Positions 1 to 7,234 of a DNA stretch of 40,059 nt are shown here, piece by piece (positions within the stretch are counted from its first letter, which is position 1; every line of letters starts with the position of its first letter). Below the pieces are notes generated by a model. That model made no database searches. It saw only the letters and a program-made list of their open reading frames with translations, and was not told the origin of the DNA. Origin of the DNA: Amaricoccus sp. Its GTDB lineage: Bacteria > Pseudomonadota > Alphaproteobacteria > Rhodobacterales > Rhodobacteraceae. The stretch is from contig NZ_JAGOID010000017.1 in the NCBI RefSeq assembly GCF_017995835.1, positions 1 through 40,059 of the forward strand, read 5' to 3'. Both the position numbers and the translations under genes were made by a program.

Positions 1-378
1 GAGACCATCGCCCCGATCCCCGATGATCCGATCATCGGCCTGCCTGCCATGGCGGACTGATCGACCCGGCTCTCGCCGGAGCTCGCGCTGGCCACCGCCA
101 GCTACACCACGCCAAGGGACACGATCGAGCGCTGCGACGCCGAGAAACTGCTGGCGGTTTCCAGGGACCACTGGCAGATCGAGAACCGCCTCTTTCGTGT
201 CCGCGATGTCACCTTCAAGGAAGATGCTTCACGCATCCGCTCCGGCAACGCCCCGAGCGCCGTCGCCCATCTCAGGAACGCAACCCTCACCGTCATCAGA
301 AACCAGAAGCTGAAGCCGGCACGGGAAGCCTTCGCCGCAAACCCCAAAGCCGCGATCCGACTGCTCACCCGCGCATGA
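1..378 (+). pseudogene. ISAs1-type transposase, degraded 3' remnant
   Basis: Frame 1 from position 61 to the TGA at 376-378 reads as the C-terminal part of an ISAs1/H-repeat type DDE transposase. The hallmark is the segment DHWQIENRLFRVRDVTFKED followed by ASRIRSGNAP and a leucine/arginine-rich tail, which matches the family pattern of HW-IEN-LHWVRDV-F-EDASR-R-GNAP. Upstream in the same frame is a stop at 58-60 after about 19 sense codons, so the gene is interrupted or the first stretch belongs to something else. The usual D and first catalytic blocks are not in the window. I see no clear terminal inverted repeat between 378 and 406. The start lies outside the window or is lost. Family assignment is from recalled motif pattern, not from a search. 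Confidence 0.7.
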
Positions 379-406
379 ACTGAATTGCCCTGGCCGGCGG
401 CGGCGC

Positions 407-826
407 TCAGCGCATCATCACCTTGCTCTGGTAGGAGGGCCGCCCGCCCCGCGACCAGATCGTCTCCGGCTGGCGGTCGAGCATGCTGTCGGGGATCTCG
501 ATCTCATCGAAGCCGATCGCCCAGGCGGCGACGGACTGGTCGGCGACCAGCGGCCCGACGGCGCGGAGCCTTCCGGCGTAGCCCATGGCCCGAAGCCGGC
601 GCGCGATCGAGAATCCACGCCCGTCCCCCATCGCCGGGAAGCTCACCCGGATCAGCGCCAGCCGGTCGAGCCATGGCGCGAGGCCCGCCGGGTCGCGGTC
701 GTTCGGCCAGTCGACGGCGAGCGGGCCGGGGGGCAACGGGCTGGCGCCGTCGATAAGGGCGTCGGGCGACAGGACGTCGTCCTGCCAGGTCTCGGCCGTC
801 AGGCCCTCGCGGGTGAGCAGTGGCAT
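407..826 (-). CDS. DUF934 family protein of the sulfur assimilation operon
   Basis: A 139-residue protein with the features of DUF934: an early AVDWPNDRDPAGLAPWLDRLALIRVSFPAMGDGRGFS stretch (given here in outline only at residues 38-75) and a C-terminal region ending in GGRPSYQSKVMMR. Members sit next to cysH and cysI in many proteobacteria and have been proposed to serve as electron-transfer or assembly partners for sulfite reductase, but no reaction is established. It is the last gene of the minus-strand operon, starting 12 bases after the cysH stop, with no sign of its own promoter. Length is normal for the family. Function remains unassigned beyond its genomic link to sulfate reduction. 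Confidence 0.88.
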   Translation of the reverse strand: MPLLTREGLTAETWQDDVLSPDALIDGASPLPPGPLAVDWPNDRDPAGLAPWLDRLALIRVSFPAMGDGRGFSIARRLRAMGYAGRLRAVGPLVADQSVAAWAIGFDEIEIPDSMLDRQPETIWSRGGRPSYQSKVMMR

Positions 827-838
827 TCGGGCGTCTCC

Positions 839-1579
839 TCAGCTCGCGCGGCGGATGCGGCCGTCGGGGCCGAGATGGATGCCGCACTCGACCTTGTCGG
901 TGCCGCGCCAGCGGCCGGCGCGCTCGTCCTCGCCCTCGGCGACGGAAGTGGTGCAGGGGGCGCAGCCGATCGAGCGGAAGCCCTTCGCCACCAGCGGATG
1001 CCGCGGCAGATCGTGCGTCTCCATGTAGGCGCGGATCTCGACGCTGGCCCAGTGGGCGAGGGGGTTGACCTTGACCCGGCCGGCCTCGGCCTCGAAATGC
1101 TCGAGCGCGGCGCGGCTCGCGCCCTGGAAGCGCTTGCGGCCCGTCACCGTCACCGGCCAGCGGCCCTCGACGCGCTCGAGCGGGCGCACCTTGCGCAGAT
1201 CGCAGCAGGCGTCGGGATCGCGCCGGTTCAGCGTGCCGTCGGGATCGCCGGCGGCGATGTCGCCCAAGGTGGGCTTGAGGCGGATCACCCCGGTCAGGCC
1301 CAGCCGCTCCGCGACCTCCGCCTGGTAGGCGACGGTCTCCGGGAACAGCATCAGCGTGTCGATCATCAGGATCGGCATGTGCCGGTCGATCTGCGAGGCC
1401 ATGTGCAGGAGCACGACCGAATCGGCCCCGAAGGAGGAGACCAGCGCCACCTCGCCGGGAAACTCGGCCAGCGCGCCCTCGAAGACGGCGCGCGGATGCG
1501 CGCCCTCGTAAGTGAGGTTGAGCGCGAGCGCCCGGTCGAGGGCTGCGCCTTCCAGGGCGCCGGCGCGTTCAAGCCGCAT
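839..1579 (-). CDS. cysH: Phosphoadenylyl/adenylyl-sulfate reductase CysH
   Basis: A 246-residue thioredoxin-dependent reductase that turns activated sulfate (APS or PAPS) into sulfite in the cytoplasm. The N-terminal half has the PP-loop nucleotide-binding fold (VALVSSFGADSVVLLHMA near residues 45-62). The catalytic cysteine is in ECGIHL near the C-terminus. Two additional cysteine pairs, DACCDLRK and GCAPC, form the four-cysteine set that holds a [4Fe-4S] cluster; by family knowledge this marks APS-using (EC 1.8.4.10) rather than PAPS-using enzymes. The ATG at 1577-1579 gives MRLERAG and overlaps the end of cysI by 11 bases, which argues for translational coupling. Longer in-frame readings upstream are antisense-like and overlap cysI, so were not used. 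Confidence 0.95.
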   Translation of the reverse strand: MRLERAGALEGAALDRALALNLTYEGAHPRAVFEGALAEFPGEVALVSSFGADSVVLLHMASQIDRHMPILMIDTLMLFPETVAYQAEVAERLGLTGVIRLKPTLGDIAAGDPDGTLNRRDPDACCDLRKVRPLERVEGRWPVTVTGRKRFQGASRAALEHFEAEAGRVKVNPLAHWASVEIRAYMETHDLPRHPLVAKGFRSIGCAPCTTSVAEGEDERAGRWRGTDKVECGIHLGPDGRIRRAS

Positions 1580-3239
1580 TGGAGCGCGCCTCCGCCTGGT
1601 AGAGCGCGGCCTTGAACGGCTCGGCGCCGAGGCGGCGATACGCCTCGAGGAAGGTCTCGCCCGGCTCGAGCCTGAGGTCGAGATAGGCCTCGATGATCCG
1701 CTCGACCGCCGGGACGATCTCGTCATAGGCGAAGCCCGGTCCCATCTTGTCGCCGATCGCGGCCGTCTCTGTGGCGTCGCCGCCGAGGGTGATCTGGTAG
1801 TTCTCCACCCCCGCCCGGTCGAGCCCGAGGATGCCGATATGGCCGACGTGGTGATGGCCGCAGGCGTTGATGCAGCCCGAGATCTTGATCTTGAGCGGGC
1901 CGATGTCGCGCTGCCGGTCAAGGTCCGCGAAGGTCTCGGCGATGCCCTGCGCCACCGGGATCGAGCGCGCCGTGGCGAGCGAGCAGTAGTCCATGCCCGG
2001 GCAGGCGATGATGTCGGAGACGAGGCCGGCGTTCGCGGTGGCGAGCTTCGCGCCCTTGAGCGCCGCGTAGACCGTCGGCAGGTGCGCCTTCGGCAGGTGC
2101 GGCAGAACCAGGTTCTGCTCGTGCGTGGTGCGCAGCTCGTCGTGGGCGTAGCTCTCGGCGAGGTCGGCGACGAGCCGCATCTGGTCGGAGGTGATGTCGC
2201 CCGGGGTGCCGCCGAGCGGCTTCAGCGAGATGGTGGCGATCGCGTAGTCGTCGCGCCGGTGGGCCTCGACGTTGGTGTCGACCCAGGAGCGGAAGCCGGG
2301 GTCGGCCGCATAGGCGCGCTCGAAGCCCGCCGTCGGCAGCGCCTCGAAGGCGGGCGGCGCGAAGGCCGCCTCGATCTCGGCGAGGAGCGCCGGGCTCACC
2401 CCGAGGAACGCCGCCTTGCGGACCGCGAAGGCCGCCTCGATCCGCTCGCGCAGCGTGTCGAGTCCGGTCTCGTGGACGAGGATCTTCAGCCGGGCCTTGT
2501 GCTTGTTGTCGCGGCGGCCGGCGAGGTTGTAGACCTCGAGGATCGCCTCGATGTAGGGCAGCAGGTCCGCCTTGGGCAGGAACTCCCGCACCACCTTGGC
2601 GACCAGCGGCGTGCGCCCGAGCCCGCCGCCGATGCTGACCTCGTAGCCGACCGCGCCGGTCTCGTCGCGGCGCATGATCAGGCCGATGTCGTGGGTCTTG
2701 GTGGCGGCGCGGTCGTGCGGCGCGGCGGTGACGCCGATCTTGAACTTGCGCGGCAGCCAGTTGAACTCGGGGTGGTCGGTCGACCACTGGCGCAGCAGCT
2801 CGGCGGTCGGGCGCGGATCCTCGACCTCCTCCGGCGTGGCGCCGGCGAGGTGGTCGGCGGTGACGTTGCGCACGCAGTTGCCGGAGGTCTGGATCGAGTG
2901 CATCTCGACGTCGGCGAGCGCCTGCATCATGTCCGGCACGTCGCGCAGCTTCGGCCAGTTGAACTGGATGTTGGTCCGCGTGGTGATGTGGCCGTAGCCG
3001 CGGTCCCAGCGGTCGGCGATCATCGCGAGCTGCCGGAGCTTGCGCGAACTGAGCGTGCCGTAGGGAATGGCGATCCGGTACATGTAGGCGTGGAGCTGGA
3101 GGTAGAGCCCGTTGCGCAGCCGGAGCGGCAGGAACTCCGCCTCGGTCAGGCTGCCGCTGATGCGCCGCTCCACCTGCCCGCGGAACTCGGCGACGCGGGC
3201 GGAAACGTACTCGCGGTCGAAATCGTCATAACGGTACAT
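1569..3239 (-). CDS. cysI: Nitrite/sulfite reductase, siroheme and [4Fe-4S] hemoprotein
   Basis: A 556-residue ferredoxin-type nitrite/sulfite reductase, here most likely an assimilatory sulfite reductase because it sits between cysG and cysH. It reduces sulfite to sulfide with six electrons. Visible are the two ferredoxin-like half domains (NGLYLQLHAYMYRIAIPYG near residue 40; tandem nitrite/sulfite reductase repeats) and the two cysteine pairs that ligate the coupled [4Fe-4S]-siroheme centre: CPGMDYC at about 410-420 and CINAC at about 452-457. The start MYRYDDFDREY uses the ATG at 3237-3239, which overlaps the DUF2849 stop in a TGATG junction; the longer open frame upstream lies in the DUF2849 gene and is not coding. 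A nitrite-reducing role cannot be excluded from sequence alone. Confidence 0.93.
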   Translation of the reverse strand: MYRYDDFDREYVSARVAEFRGQVERRISGSLTEAEFLPLRLRNGLYLQLHAYMYRIAIPYGTLSSRKLRQLAMIADRWDRGYGHITTRTNIQFNWPKLRDVPDMMQALADVEMHSIQTSGNCVRNVTADHLAGATPEEVEDPRPTAELLRQWSTDHPEFNWLPRKFKIGVTAAPHDRAATKTHDIGLIMRRDETGAVGYEVSIGGGLGRTPLVAKVVREFLPKADLLPYIEAILEVYNLAGRRDNKHKARLKILVHETGLDTLRERIEAAFAVRKAAFLGVSPALLAEIEAAFAPPAFEALPTAGFERAYAADPGFRSWVDTNVEAHRRDDYAIATISLKPLGGTPGDITSDQMRLVADLAESYAHDELRTTHEQNLVLPHLPKAHLPTVYAALKGAKLATANAGLVSDIIACPGMDYCSLATARSIPVAQGIAETFADLDRQRDIGPLKIKISGCINACGHHHVGHIGILGLDRAGVENYQITLGGDATETAAIGDKMGPGFAYDEIVPAVERIIEAYLDLRLEPGETFLEAYRRLGAEPFKAALYQAEARSNAA

Positions 3240-3547
3240 CAGGAACGCTCCGCCTGGCGGCCATGCTGGGGATAGTTGGAGGGGCCGCGGGTGCGGAACA
3301 CCTCGCGGAAATGCGCGGGCGCGGCGCGGCCGCAGTCGTCGATGTCCGACTCGACGAGGTAGACGCCGACGACCCGGTTGGGGAAGGCCGAGGCGCGGGC
3401 GAGCAGTTCCTGCGCCGCCTCGGGATTGACCGCGAGCGCGGCGTCGCCGATCTCGCGCGACCACTCGCCGTCCGAGGTGAAGTAGACGACGTCGCCCTCG
3501 AGCAGGTCGTTGCCGGTCGCCATCTGGGGCTGGAATTTCCGCGCCAT
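3239..3547 (-). CDS. DUF2849 family protein
   Basis: A 102-residue protein with the pattern of DUF2849, small alphaproteobacterial proteins found between cysG and the sulfite reductase gene. It opens MARKFQPQMATGNDLLEGDVVYF, continues with a short acidic GEWSREIGDA segment and ends in a region rich in Arg and Pro. No catalytic or metal-binding motif is evident and no signal peptide or membrane segment is present, so it is probably cytoplasmic. Its ATG follows the cysG stop directly (TAGATG) and its stop overlaps the cysI start (TGATG), so the three products are very likely made in step. The role is unknown; a helper of siroheme loading or sulfite reductase is a guess from position only. Confidence 0.88.
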   Translation of the reverse strand: MARKFQPQMATGNDLLEGDVVYFTSDGEWSREIGDAALAVNPEAAQELLARASAFPNRVVGVYLVESDIDDCGRAAPAHFREVFRTRGPSNYPQHGRQAERS

Positions 3548-4927
3548 CTAGAGCGCCTCCTTCAGCTCGGCCGCGCTGGCCGCTGCGGCACGGGGTTCGA
3601 GACCAAGCAGCAGCATTACCGGACCATCCGGGCTCGAAGCAGCCAGCGCGTTCGGAAGTTCGATCAGCGTCGTGGCGATCACCCGCTGCCCGGGGCGGCT
3701 CGCGTTCTCGATGGCGGTGACCGGCATGTCGGCGCGCGCGCCGTGCATCAGCAGGCGGCCGCGCAGGAAGCTCGAGGCCCTCACGCCCATGTAGACGGCC
3801 GCCGTCACGCCGGGCCGGGCGAGTTCGCGCCAGTCGTGGTCGACGAACCCGTCAACGTCGTGGCCGGTGAGAATGCGGAAGATCGAGTTGCGGCCGCGCC
3901 GGGTCAGCGACTGGCCGACGGCCGCCGCGGCGGCGCTCGCCGAGGTCACGCCGGGGACGACGGCATAGCCGATCCCCGCCGCCTCGACCGCCGCGATCTC
4001 CTCGTCGAGCCGGCCGAACACCACCGGGTCGCCGCCCTTGAGCCGCACCACCGTCTCGCCCCTGGCCGCGGTCGCGACGATCAGCGCATTGATGTCGTCC
4101 TGCCGCCAGGACGGCCCGTAGGCCTGCTTGCCGACCGAGAGGATCGTCGCCTCGCGCCGCGCGAGTTCGAGGATCGCCTGCGGCACCAGCCGGTCGTGGA
4201 TCACCACGTCGGCCTCGTGCAGGAGCTTGCGGGCCTTGAGCGTCAGCAGTTCGGGATCGCCGGGGCCGGCGCCGACGAAGTGCACGAAACCCTCGCGCGC
4301 GTCCTCGCCCTCGGCGAGAAGCCGCTCCAGCGTGACCTGGACGGCGGACTCGCCGGCCTCCAGCGCCCGCGGCCCGCGCTCGAAGTAAAAGCGCGACCAG
4401 AAGCTGCGCCGCGCCTTGCCGTCGAGCGCCTCGACGCGGCCGCGGAAGGCCTGGCCGATCCGGGTCAGCGCGCCGAGCCGGGCGGGCAGGAGCGCCTCGA
4501 CCTCGGCCTTGATCTTGCGGGCGAGCACCGGCGCCGCGCCCTCGGTGCCGATCGCCACCGTCACCGGGTCGCGGTCGACGATCGCGGGGGTGATGAAGTC
4601 CGATCCGTCGAGGTCGTCGACGATGTTGACGAGCGCGCCCGCCGCCCGGCCAATCTCGGCGGCGCGCGCGTCAGCCGCCGCGTCGCCCGCCGCGCCGTAG
4701 ACCAGCGCCGTCCCGTCGGCGTCCCCGGTCGCGATCTCGCGCGCGACGAGGGCGATGCGGCCCTCCGCGGCCCAAACCGCAACCTCCGCCGCCGGGCGCG
4801 CGCCGTAGACCTCGATCCGCGCCTCGGTCTTGAGCAGCAGGCGCAGCTTCGCCACCGCCACCTCGCCCGCGCCGGCGACGACGACACGGCGGTCGCGCAG
4901 ATCGAGGAAGACGGGGTAGTGACGCAT
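3548..4927 (-). CDS. cysG: Siroheme synthase CysG (three activities)
   Basis: A 459-residue fusion enzyme that makes siroheme from uroporphyrinogen III. Residues 1 to about 205 are the precorrin-2 dehydrogenase/ferrochelatase part, with the NAD-binding loop VVVAGAGEVAVAKL near residue 14. From about 215 the SAM-dependent uroporphyrinogen methyltransferase part starts with VGAGPGDPELLTLKA and contains RLKGGDPVVFGR and the VPGVTSASAAAA segments typical of the family. Length is normal. The ATG at 4925-4927 (MRHYPVF) is chosen because it begins the conserved domain; an open frame continues far upstream but is an antisense artefact over the regulator gene. It is the first gene of the minus-strand sulfur operon and supplies the cofactor for the reductase encoded two genes later. 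Confidence 0.95.
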   Translation of the reverse strand: MRHYPVFLDLRDRRVVVAGAGEVAVAKLRLLLKTEARIEVYGARPAAEVAVWAAEGRIALVAREIATGDADGTALVYGAAGDAAADARAAEIGRAAGALVNIVDDLDGSDFITPAIVDRDPVTVAIGTEGAAPVLARKIKAEVEALLPARLGALTRIGQAFRGRVEALDGKARRSFWSRFYFERGPRALEAGESAVQVTLERLLAEGEDAREGFVHFVGAGPGDPELLTLKARKLLHEADVVIHDRLVPQAILELARREATILSVGKQAYGPSWRQDDINALIVATAARGETVVRLKGGDPVVFGRLDEEIAAVEAAGIGYAVVPGVTSASAAAAAVGQSLTRRGRNSIFRILTGHDVDGFVDHDWRELARPGVTAAVYMGVRASSFLRGRLLMHGARADMPVTAIENASRPGQRVIATTLIELPNALAASSPDGPVMLLLGLEPRAAAASAAELKEAL

Positions 4928-4957
4928 GGCGGTTCCTGTGCGGGAATCTGTGCCCTC

Positions 4958-4987
4958 AAGATAGGATATTTTCCCGGTGTCACTCAA
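4958..4987 (-). promoter_or_regulatory. Candidate sigma70 promoter of the cysG operon
   Basis: On the minus strand TTGAGT (4982-4987) and TATCTT (4958-4963) are separated by 18 bases, each matching four of six consensus positions. The site lies in the AT-richer 140-base gap between the divergent cysG and Lrp-type genes, about 30 bases upstream of the cysG ATG. Moderate matches only, so this is a proposal. Confidence 0.35.
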
Positions 4988-5068
4988 TGAGATGCTGGAA
5001 ATAAGGACGTCGTGGCGGCATGGTGGCGGGAGTGGGGAACGAGTTCCCGATTCTCGGAGGTGCGAGGG

Positions 5069-5533
5069 ATGGTCGCCGCGCTCGACGATCTTGACCGGAA
5101 CATCCTCGCGATCCTGCAGGAGGATTGCAGCCTCGCGCTCGATGAAATCGCCCGTCGGGTCGGGGCTTCCAAGACCCCGGTCTGGAACCGGATCCGCAAG
5201 ATGCGGGCCGCGGGAATCATCCGGTCCGAGGTCGCCATCCTCGATCCCGAGAAGCTCGGCTTCGAGTCCTGCTTCTTCGTGCTGATCCGCACCTCGCAGC
5301 ACGACGCCGACTGGCTCGCCCGCTTCCTCAAGGCGGTGCAGGAGCGCCCGGAGGTCCTCGAGGCGCACCGGCTCGCCGGCGACATCGACTACATCCTCAA
5401 GGTCCGGGTCGAGAACGCCCGCGCCTACGACGCCTTCTATCGCGCGCTGATCAAGGAGGTGTCGATCTTCAACGTCACCTCGTCGCTGTCGATGGAGGAG
5501 ATCAAGAACACCACCGCGCTGCCGCTGAGGTGA
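5069..5533 (+). CDS. Lrp/AsnC family transcriptional regulator
   Basis: A 154-residue regulator with the Lrp/AsnC architecture: an N-terminal helix-turn-helix (LDDLDRNILAILQEDCSLALDEIA near residues 4-25, recognition helix SKTPVWNRIRKM) and a C-terminal RAM/AsnC ligand and oligomerization domain (ending VTSSLSMEEIKNTTALPLR, a typical Lrp tail). The ATG at 5069 is preceded by GGAGG and gives the usual family N-terminus; an upstream ATG at 5012 would add 19 residues without similarity. It is divergent from cysG, and Lrp-type genes in this place are common in Rhodobacterales. By position it probably controls the sulfur operon, taking the part CysB plays in enterobacteria; that role is inferred, not shown. 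Confidence 0.9.
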   Translation: MVAALDDLDRNILAILQEDCSLALDEIARRVGASKTPVWNRIRKMRAAGIIRSEVAILDPEKLGFESCFFVLIRTSQHDADWLARFLKAVQERPEVLEAHRLAGDIDYILKVRVENARAYDAFYRALIKEVSIFNVTSSLSMEEIKNTTALPLR

Positions 5534-5608
5534 GCCCGCGGCGGGCTCGCGGCCGGGGCGCGCCCGTGCTATGGCGTCGCGTGCCACGGGATCCGCAGGA
5601 GCGCCAGC

Positions 5609-5935
5609 ATGACAGCCACCCGCATCGCCCCCGACTTCGCCGCCTCGCCGCAGATCACGCCGGAGGACGTCGCGGAGATCGCGGCGCTGGGCTATCGCTC
5701 GCTCATGTGCAACCGGCCGGACGGCGAGGAGCCGGGACAGGCCCCCTTCGCAAGGATCTCCGCCGCGGCGCAGGCGGCGGGGCTCGCGGTCGCCCATGTG
5801 CCGGTCGTCTCCGGGCGCATCACGGCGGCGGATGTCGAGGCGTTCCGGACCGCCCTCGCGGAGCTTCCGGCGCCGGTCTTCGCCTATTGCCGCTCGGGCG
5901 GGCGCTGCCAGAACCTGTGGAGCCTGTCGCGCTGA
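5609..5935 (+). CDS. TIGR01244/DUF442 sulfurtransferase-phosphatase-like protein
   Basis: A 108-residue cytoplasmic protein of the TIGR01244 (DUF442, Blh N-domain) family, which has a dual-specificity-phosphatase-like fold. Visible are the N-terminal PDFAASPQITPEDVAEIAALGYRS block, the NRPDGE turn near residue 36, the HVPV strand near 63 and the active-site loop YCRSGGR with Cys94, similar to loops of rhodaneses and cysteine phosphatases. In other bacteria such domains are linked to persulfide handling or are fused to metallo-beta-lactamase domains; here it stands alone, downstream of the sulfur operon and its regulator, in the same orientation as the latter. The substrate is not known. The protein ends shortly after the loop, which is normal for the family. 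Confidence 0.85.
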   Translation: MTATRIAPDFAASPQITPEDVAEIAALGYRSLMCNRPDGEEPGQAPFARISAAAQAAGLAVAHVPVVSGRITAADVEAFRTALAELPAPVFAYCRSGGRCQNLWSLSR

Positions 5936-6035
5936 CGCCGCGGGACGCTGCGCGGACCCGCGCAGCGCCCTTTGCAGGCCGACGCGGCGCGCTATCTGGC
6001 CGACCTGACGAAGGAGTTTCGGCGGGCGGCCGGCG

Positions 6036-6461
6036 ATGGGCAAGAGAACGCGGAGCGGCGATATCGAGCGCGACGTGCGGCGCGCCTTCGACGCGCTGGT
6101 GAACGAGGTTCTGCCGGAGGCTGCGCGGCGGCGCGGCTGGCCGGTTGCGAGCCCGGCGGCCTTCGAGCGGCTGCTGCTCGACCATGTGCTTGACGCCCCT
6201 TCCGAAGTCGCGCTGCGCGGCCGACGCGTCGGTCCGCTCGAATACGCGATGGCCGTGGAACTCGGCGCGCGCATGCTCGAGGGCGGCGTCTGCGTCGCCG
6301 CGGTGCAGGCCCGGTCGCGCGCCTTGCGCGCCGCCGAACCGGGCTGTGCCCCGACCGCGATCGCCCGCAATTGCGCCGCCGCCGTCGCCGCCCTGATGCG
6401 GCGCGCCCGCATCAGGGCGCCGCCCCACCGCCCGCGACCGCCGCTGACGGATCGGTTTTGA
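6036..6461 (+). CDS. Hypothetical protein, 141 residues, mostly helical
   Basis: I do not recognise this protein. It opens with a basic stretch (MGKRTRSGDIERDVRRAFDA), is rich in Ala, Arg and Leu, and its first 110 residues look like a set of amphipathic helices (for example EYAMAVELGARMLEGG near residue 70). The last 20 residues are Arg/Pro rich. There is no signal peptide, membrane segment or clear metal site; three cysteines are scattered. The ATG at 6036 is the natural start of the frame, about 100 bases after the TIGR01244 gene in the same orientation, so the two may be co-transcribed. The frame is favoured over its antisense competitor because its sequence is less dominated by Arg/Pro, but the call is uncertain. 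Confidence 0.55.
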   Translation: MGKRTRSGDIERDVRRAFDALVNEVLPEAARRRGWPVASPAAFERLLLDHVLDAPSEVALRGRRVGPLEYAMAVELGARMLEGGVCVAAVQARSRALRAAEPGCAPTAIARNCAAAVAALMRRARIRAPPHRPRPPLTDRF

Positions 6462-6491
6462 TCGCCTGTCGTCGGCACGGGGCGCGTCGTG

Positions 6492-7073
6492 TCACCGTCG
6501 CGACAGGCGCGCCACACGGTCGCCGCCCCGCATCGGGGCCTCTGCGCGGCGCGCCGGCCCGCGTCCGCGCGACGCGAGCCACAGGCCGAGCCCGACGACC
6601 GGCAGGAGGATGTCGGTCCAGAAGATCACTCCGGCGTTGCCCGGGGCGAAGTTGTGGCTGCGGATCATGTCGAGCACGTGCCCGAGCGCCGCTCCCCACA
6701 GGAACAGCCCCGGCCCGACCACCGCCGCGAGCCGCACCTCGTCGCCGCCGCGGAAGGCGAGGAAGCCCACCACTGCGAAACCGAGGCTCGCATAGCCCAC
6801 CTCGGCTTGGAAGGGACTGTTTTGCCAGCCGATATACGAAGCAGCCAGGTCTCCGAAGAACACGTGGAAGACGAAGTTGTAGAAGAAGGACACCCCGATC
6901 GAGAAGAACAGGAACCACGCGAAGACTTCCTCCCGGGCGCCCCCCGGGATGCGCCGCCGCCAGTGCGAGACGGCGGCGGCGACCAGCCCCAGCACGAGGA
7001 AGGTCAGCGTGAAGTTTCCGAGCGCGAAGGCGATTGCGCCCGCCACCCATCCGCCTCCGTCCGTCTCACGCAT
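6492..7073 (-). CDS. DUF6790-type integral membrane protein
   Basis: A 193-residue protein with about five hydrophobic membrane segments: WVAGAIAFALGNFTLTFLVLG, VFAWFLFFSIGVSFFYNFVFHVFF, an ASLGFAVVGFLAFRGG segment, AAVVGPGLFLWGAALGHVLDM and VIFWTDILLPVVGLGLWLA. The HVFFGDLAASYIGWQNSPFQAEVG loop and the HVLDMIRSHNFAPGN motif are the parts shared by the DUF6790 family as I recall it. Function is unknown. The ATG at 7071-7073 lies inside the end of a 35-codon ORF in another frame, overlapping it by 8 bases; there is no strong ribosome site of its own, so translation is probably coupled. The C-terminus is Arg-rich and would be cytoplasmic by the positive-inside rule. Confidence 0.8.
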   Translation of the reverse strand: MRETDGGGWVAGAIAFALGNFTLTFLVLGLVAAAVSHWRRRIPGGAREEVFAWFLFFSIGVSFFYNFVFHVFFGDLAASYIGWQNSPFQAEVGYASLGFAVVGFLAFRGGDEVRLAAVVGPGLFLWGAALGHVLDMIRSHNFAPGNAGVIFWTDILLPVVGLGLWLASRGRGPARRAEAPMRGGDRVARLSRR

Positions 7074-7173
7074 CGGGACGCCCCCGCTGCGGGATCGCCT
7101 CGCCGGGGCCGAGCCGGTCGACGATGGCGAGCTTCGGGATCGCGGGCTCCGGGCCGTGCTGGCGATACGGCAT
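7066..7173 (-). CDS. Small 35-residue ORF coupled to the DUF6790 gene
   Basis: A short ORF starting MPYRQHGPEPAIPKLAIVDR and ending RGRPDA, below the length usually listed. A strong ribosome site (GAGGAGGA) lies about 6 bases before its ATG (7171-7173), while the membrane protein downstream lacks one. Its stop overlaps the next start in the string ATGCGTGA, a classical translational-coupling arrangement. The predicted peptide is soluble, proline-rich and has no membrane segment. It may be a real small protein or a leader peptide that sets the level of the membrane protein. I know of no named family. Confidence 0.5.
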   Translation of the reverse strand: MPYRQHGPEPAIPKLAIVDRLGPGEAIPQRGRPDA

Positions 7174-7234
7174 GGACGTCCTCCTCGACACGCGCGCCCC
7201 ATGATTCCGCAGAACCGACGGCGGCTGCAATGGG

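Noticed and set aside
1512-4990. Long plus-strand open frames opposite the sulfur operon (587 and 575 codons)
   Set aside because: Val/Arg/Asp-rich shadow frames typical of high-GC coding DNA; they lie entirely over genes with clear family signatures.
3548-6517. Single 989-residue open frame on the minus strand
   Set aside because: Only the part from 4927 downward is CysG; the rest is Arg/Pro-rich and antisense to the Lrp, DUF442 and 141-residue genes. Not a fusion.
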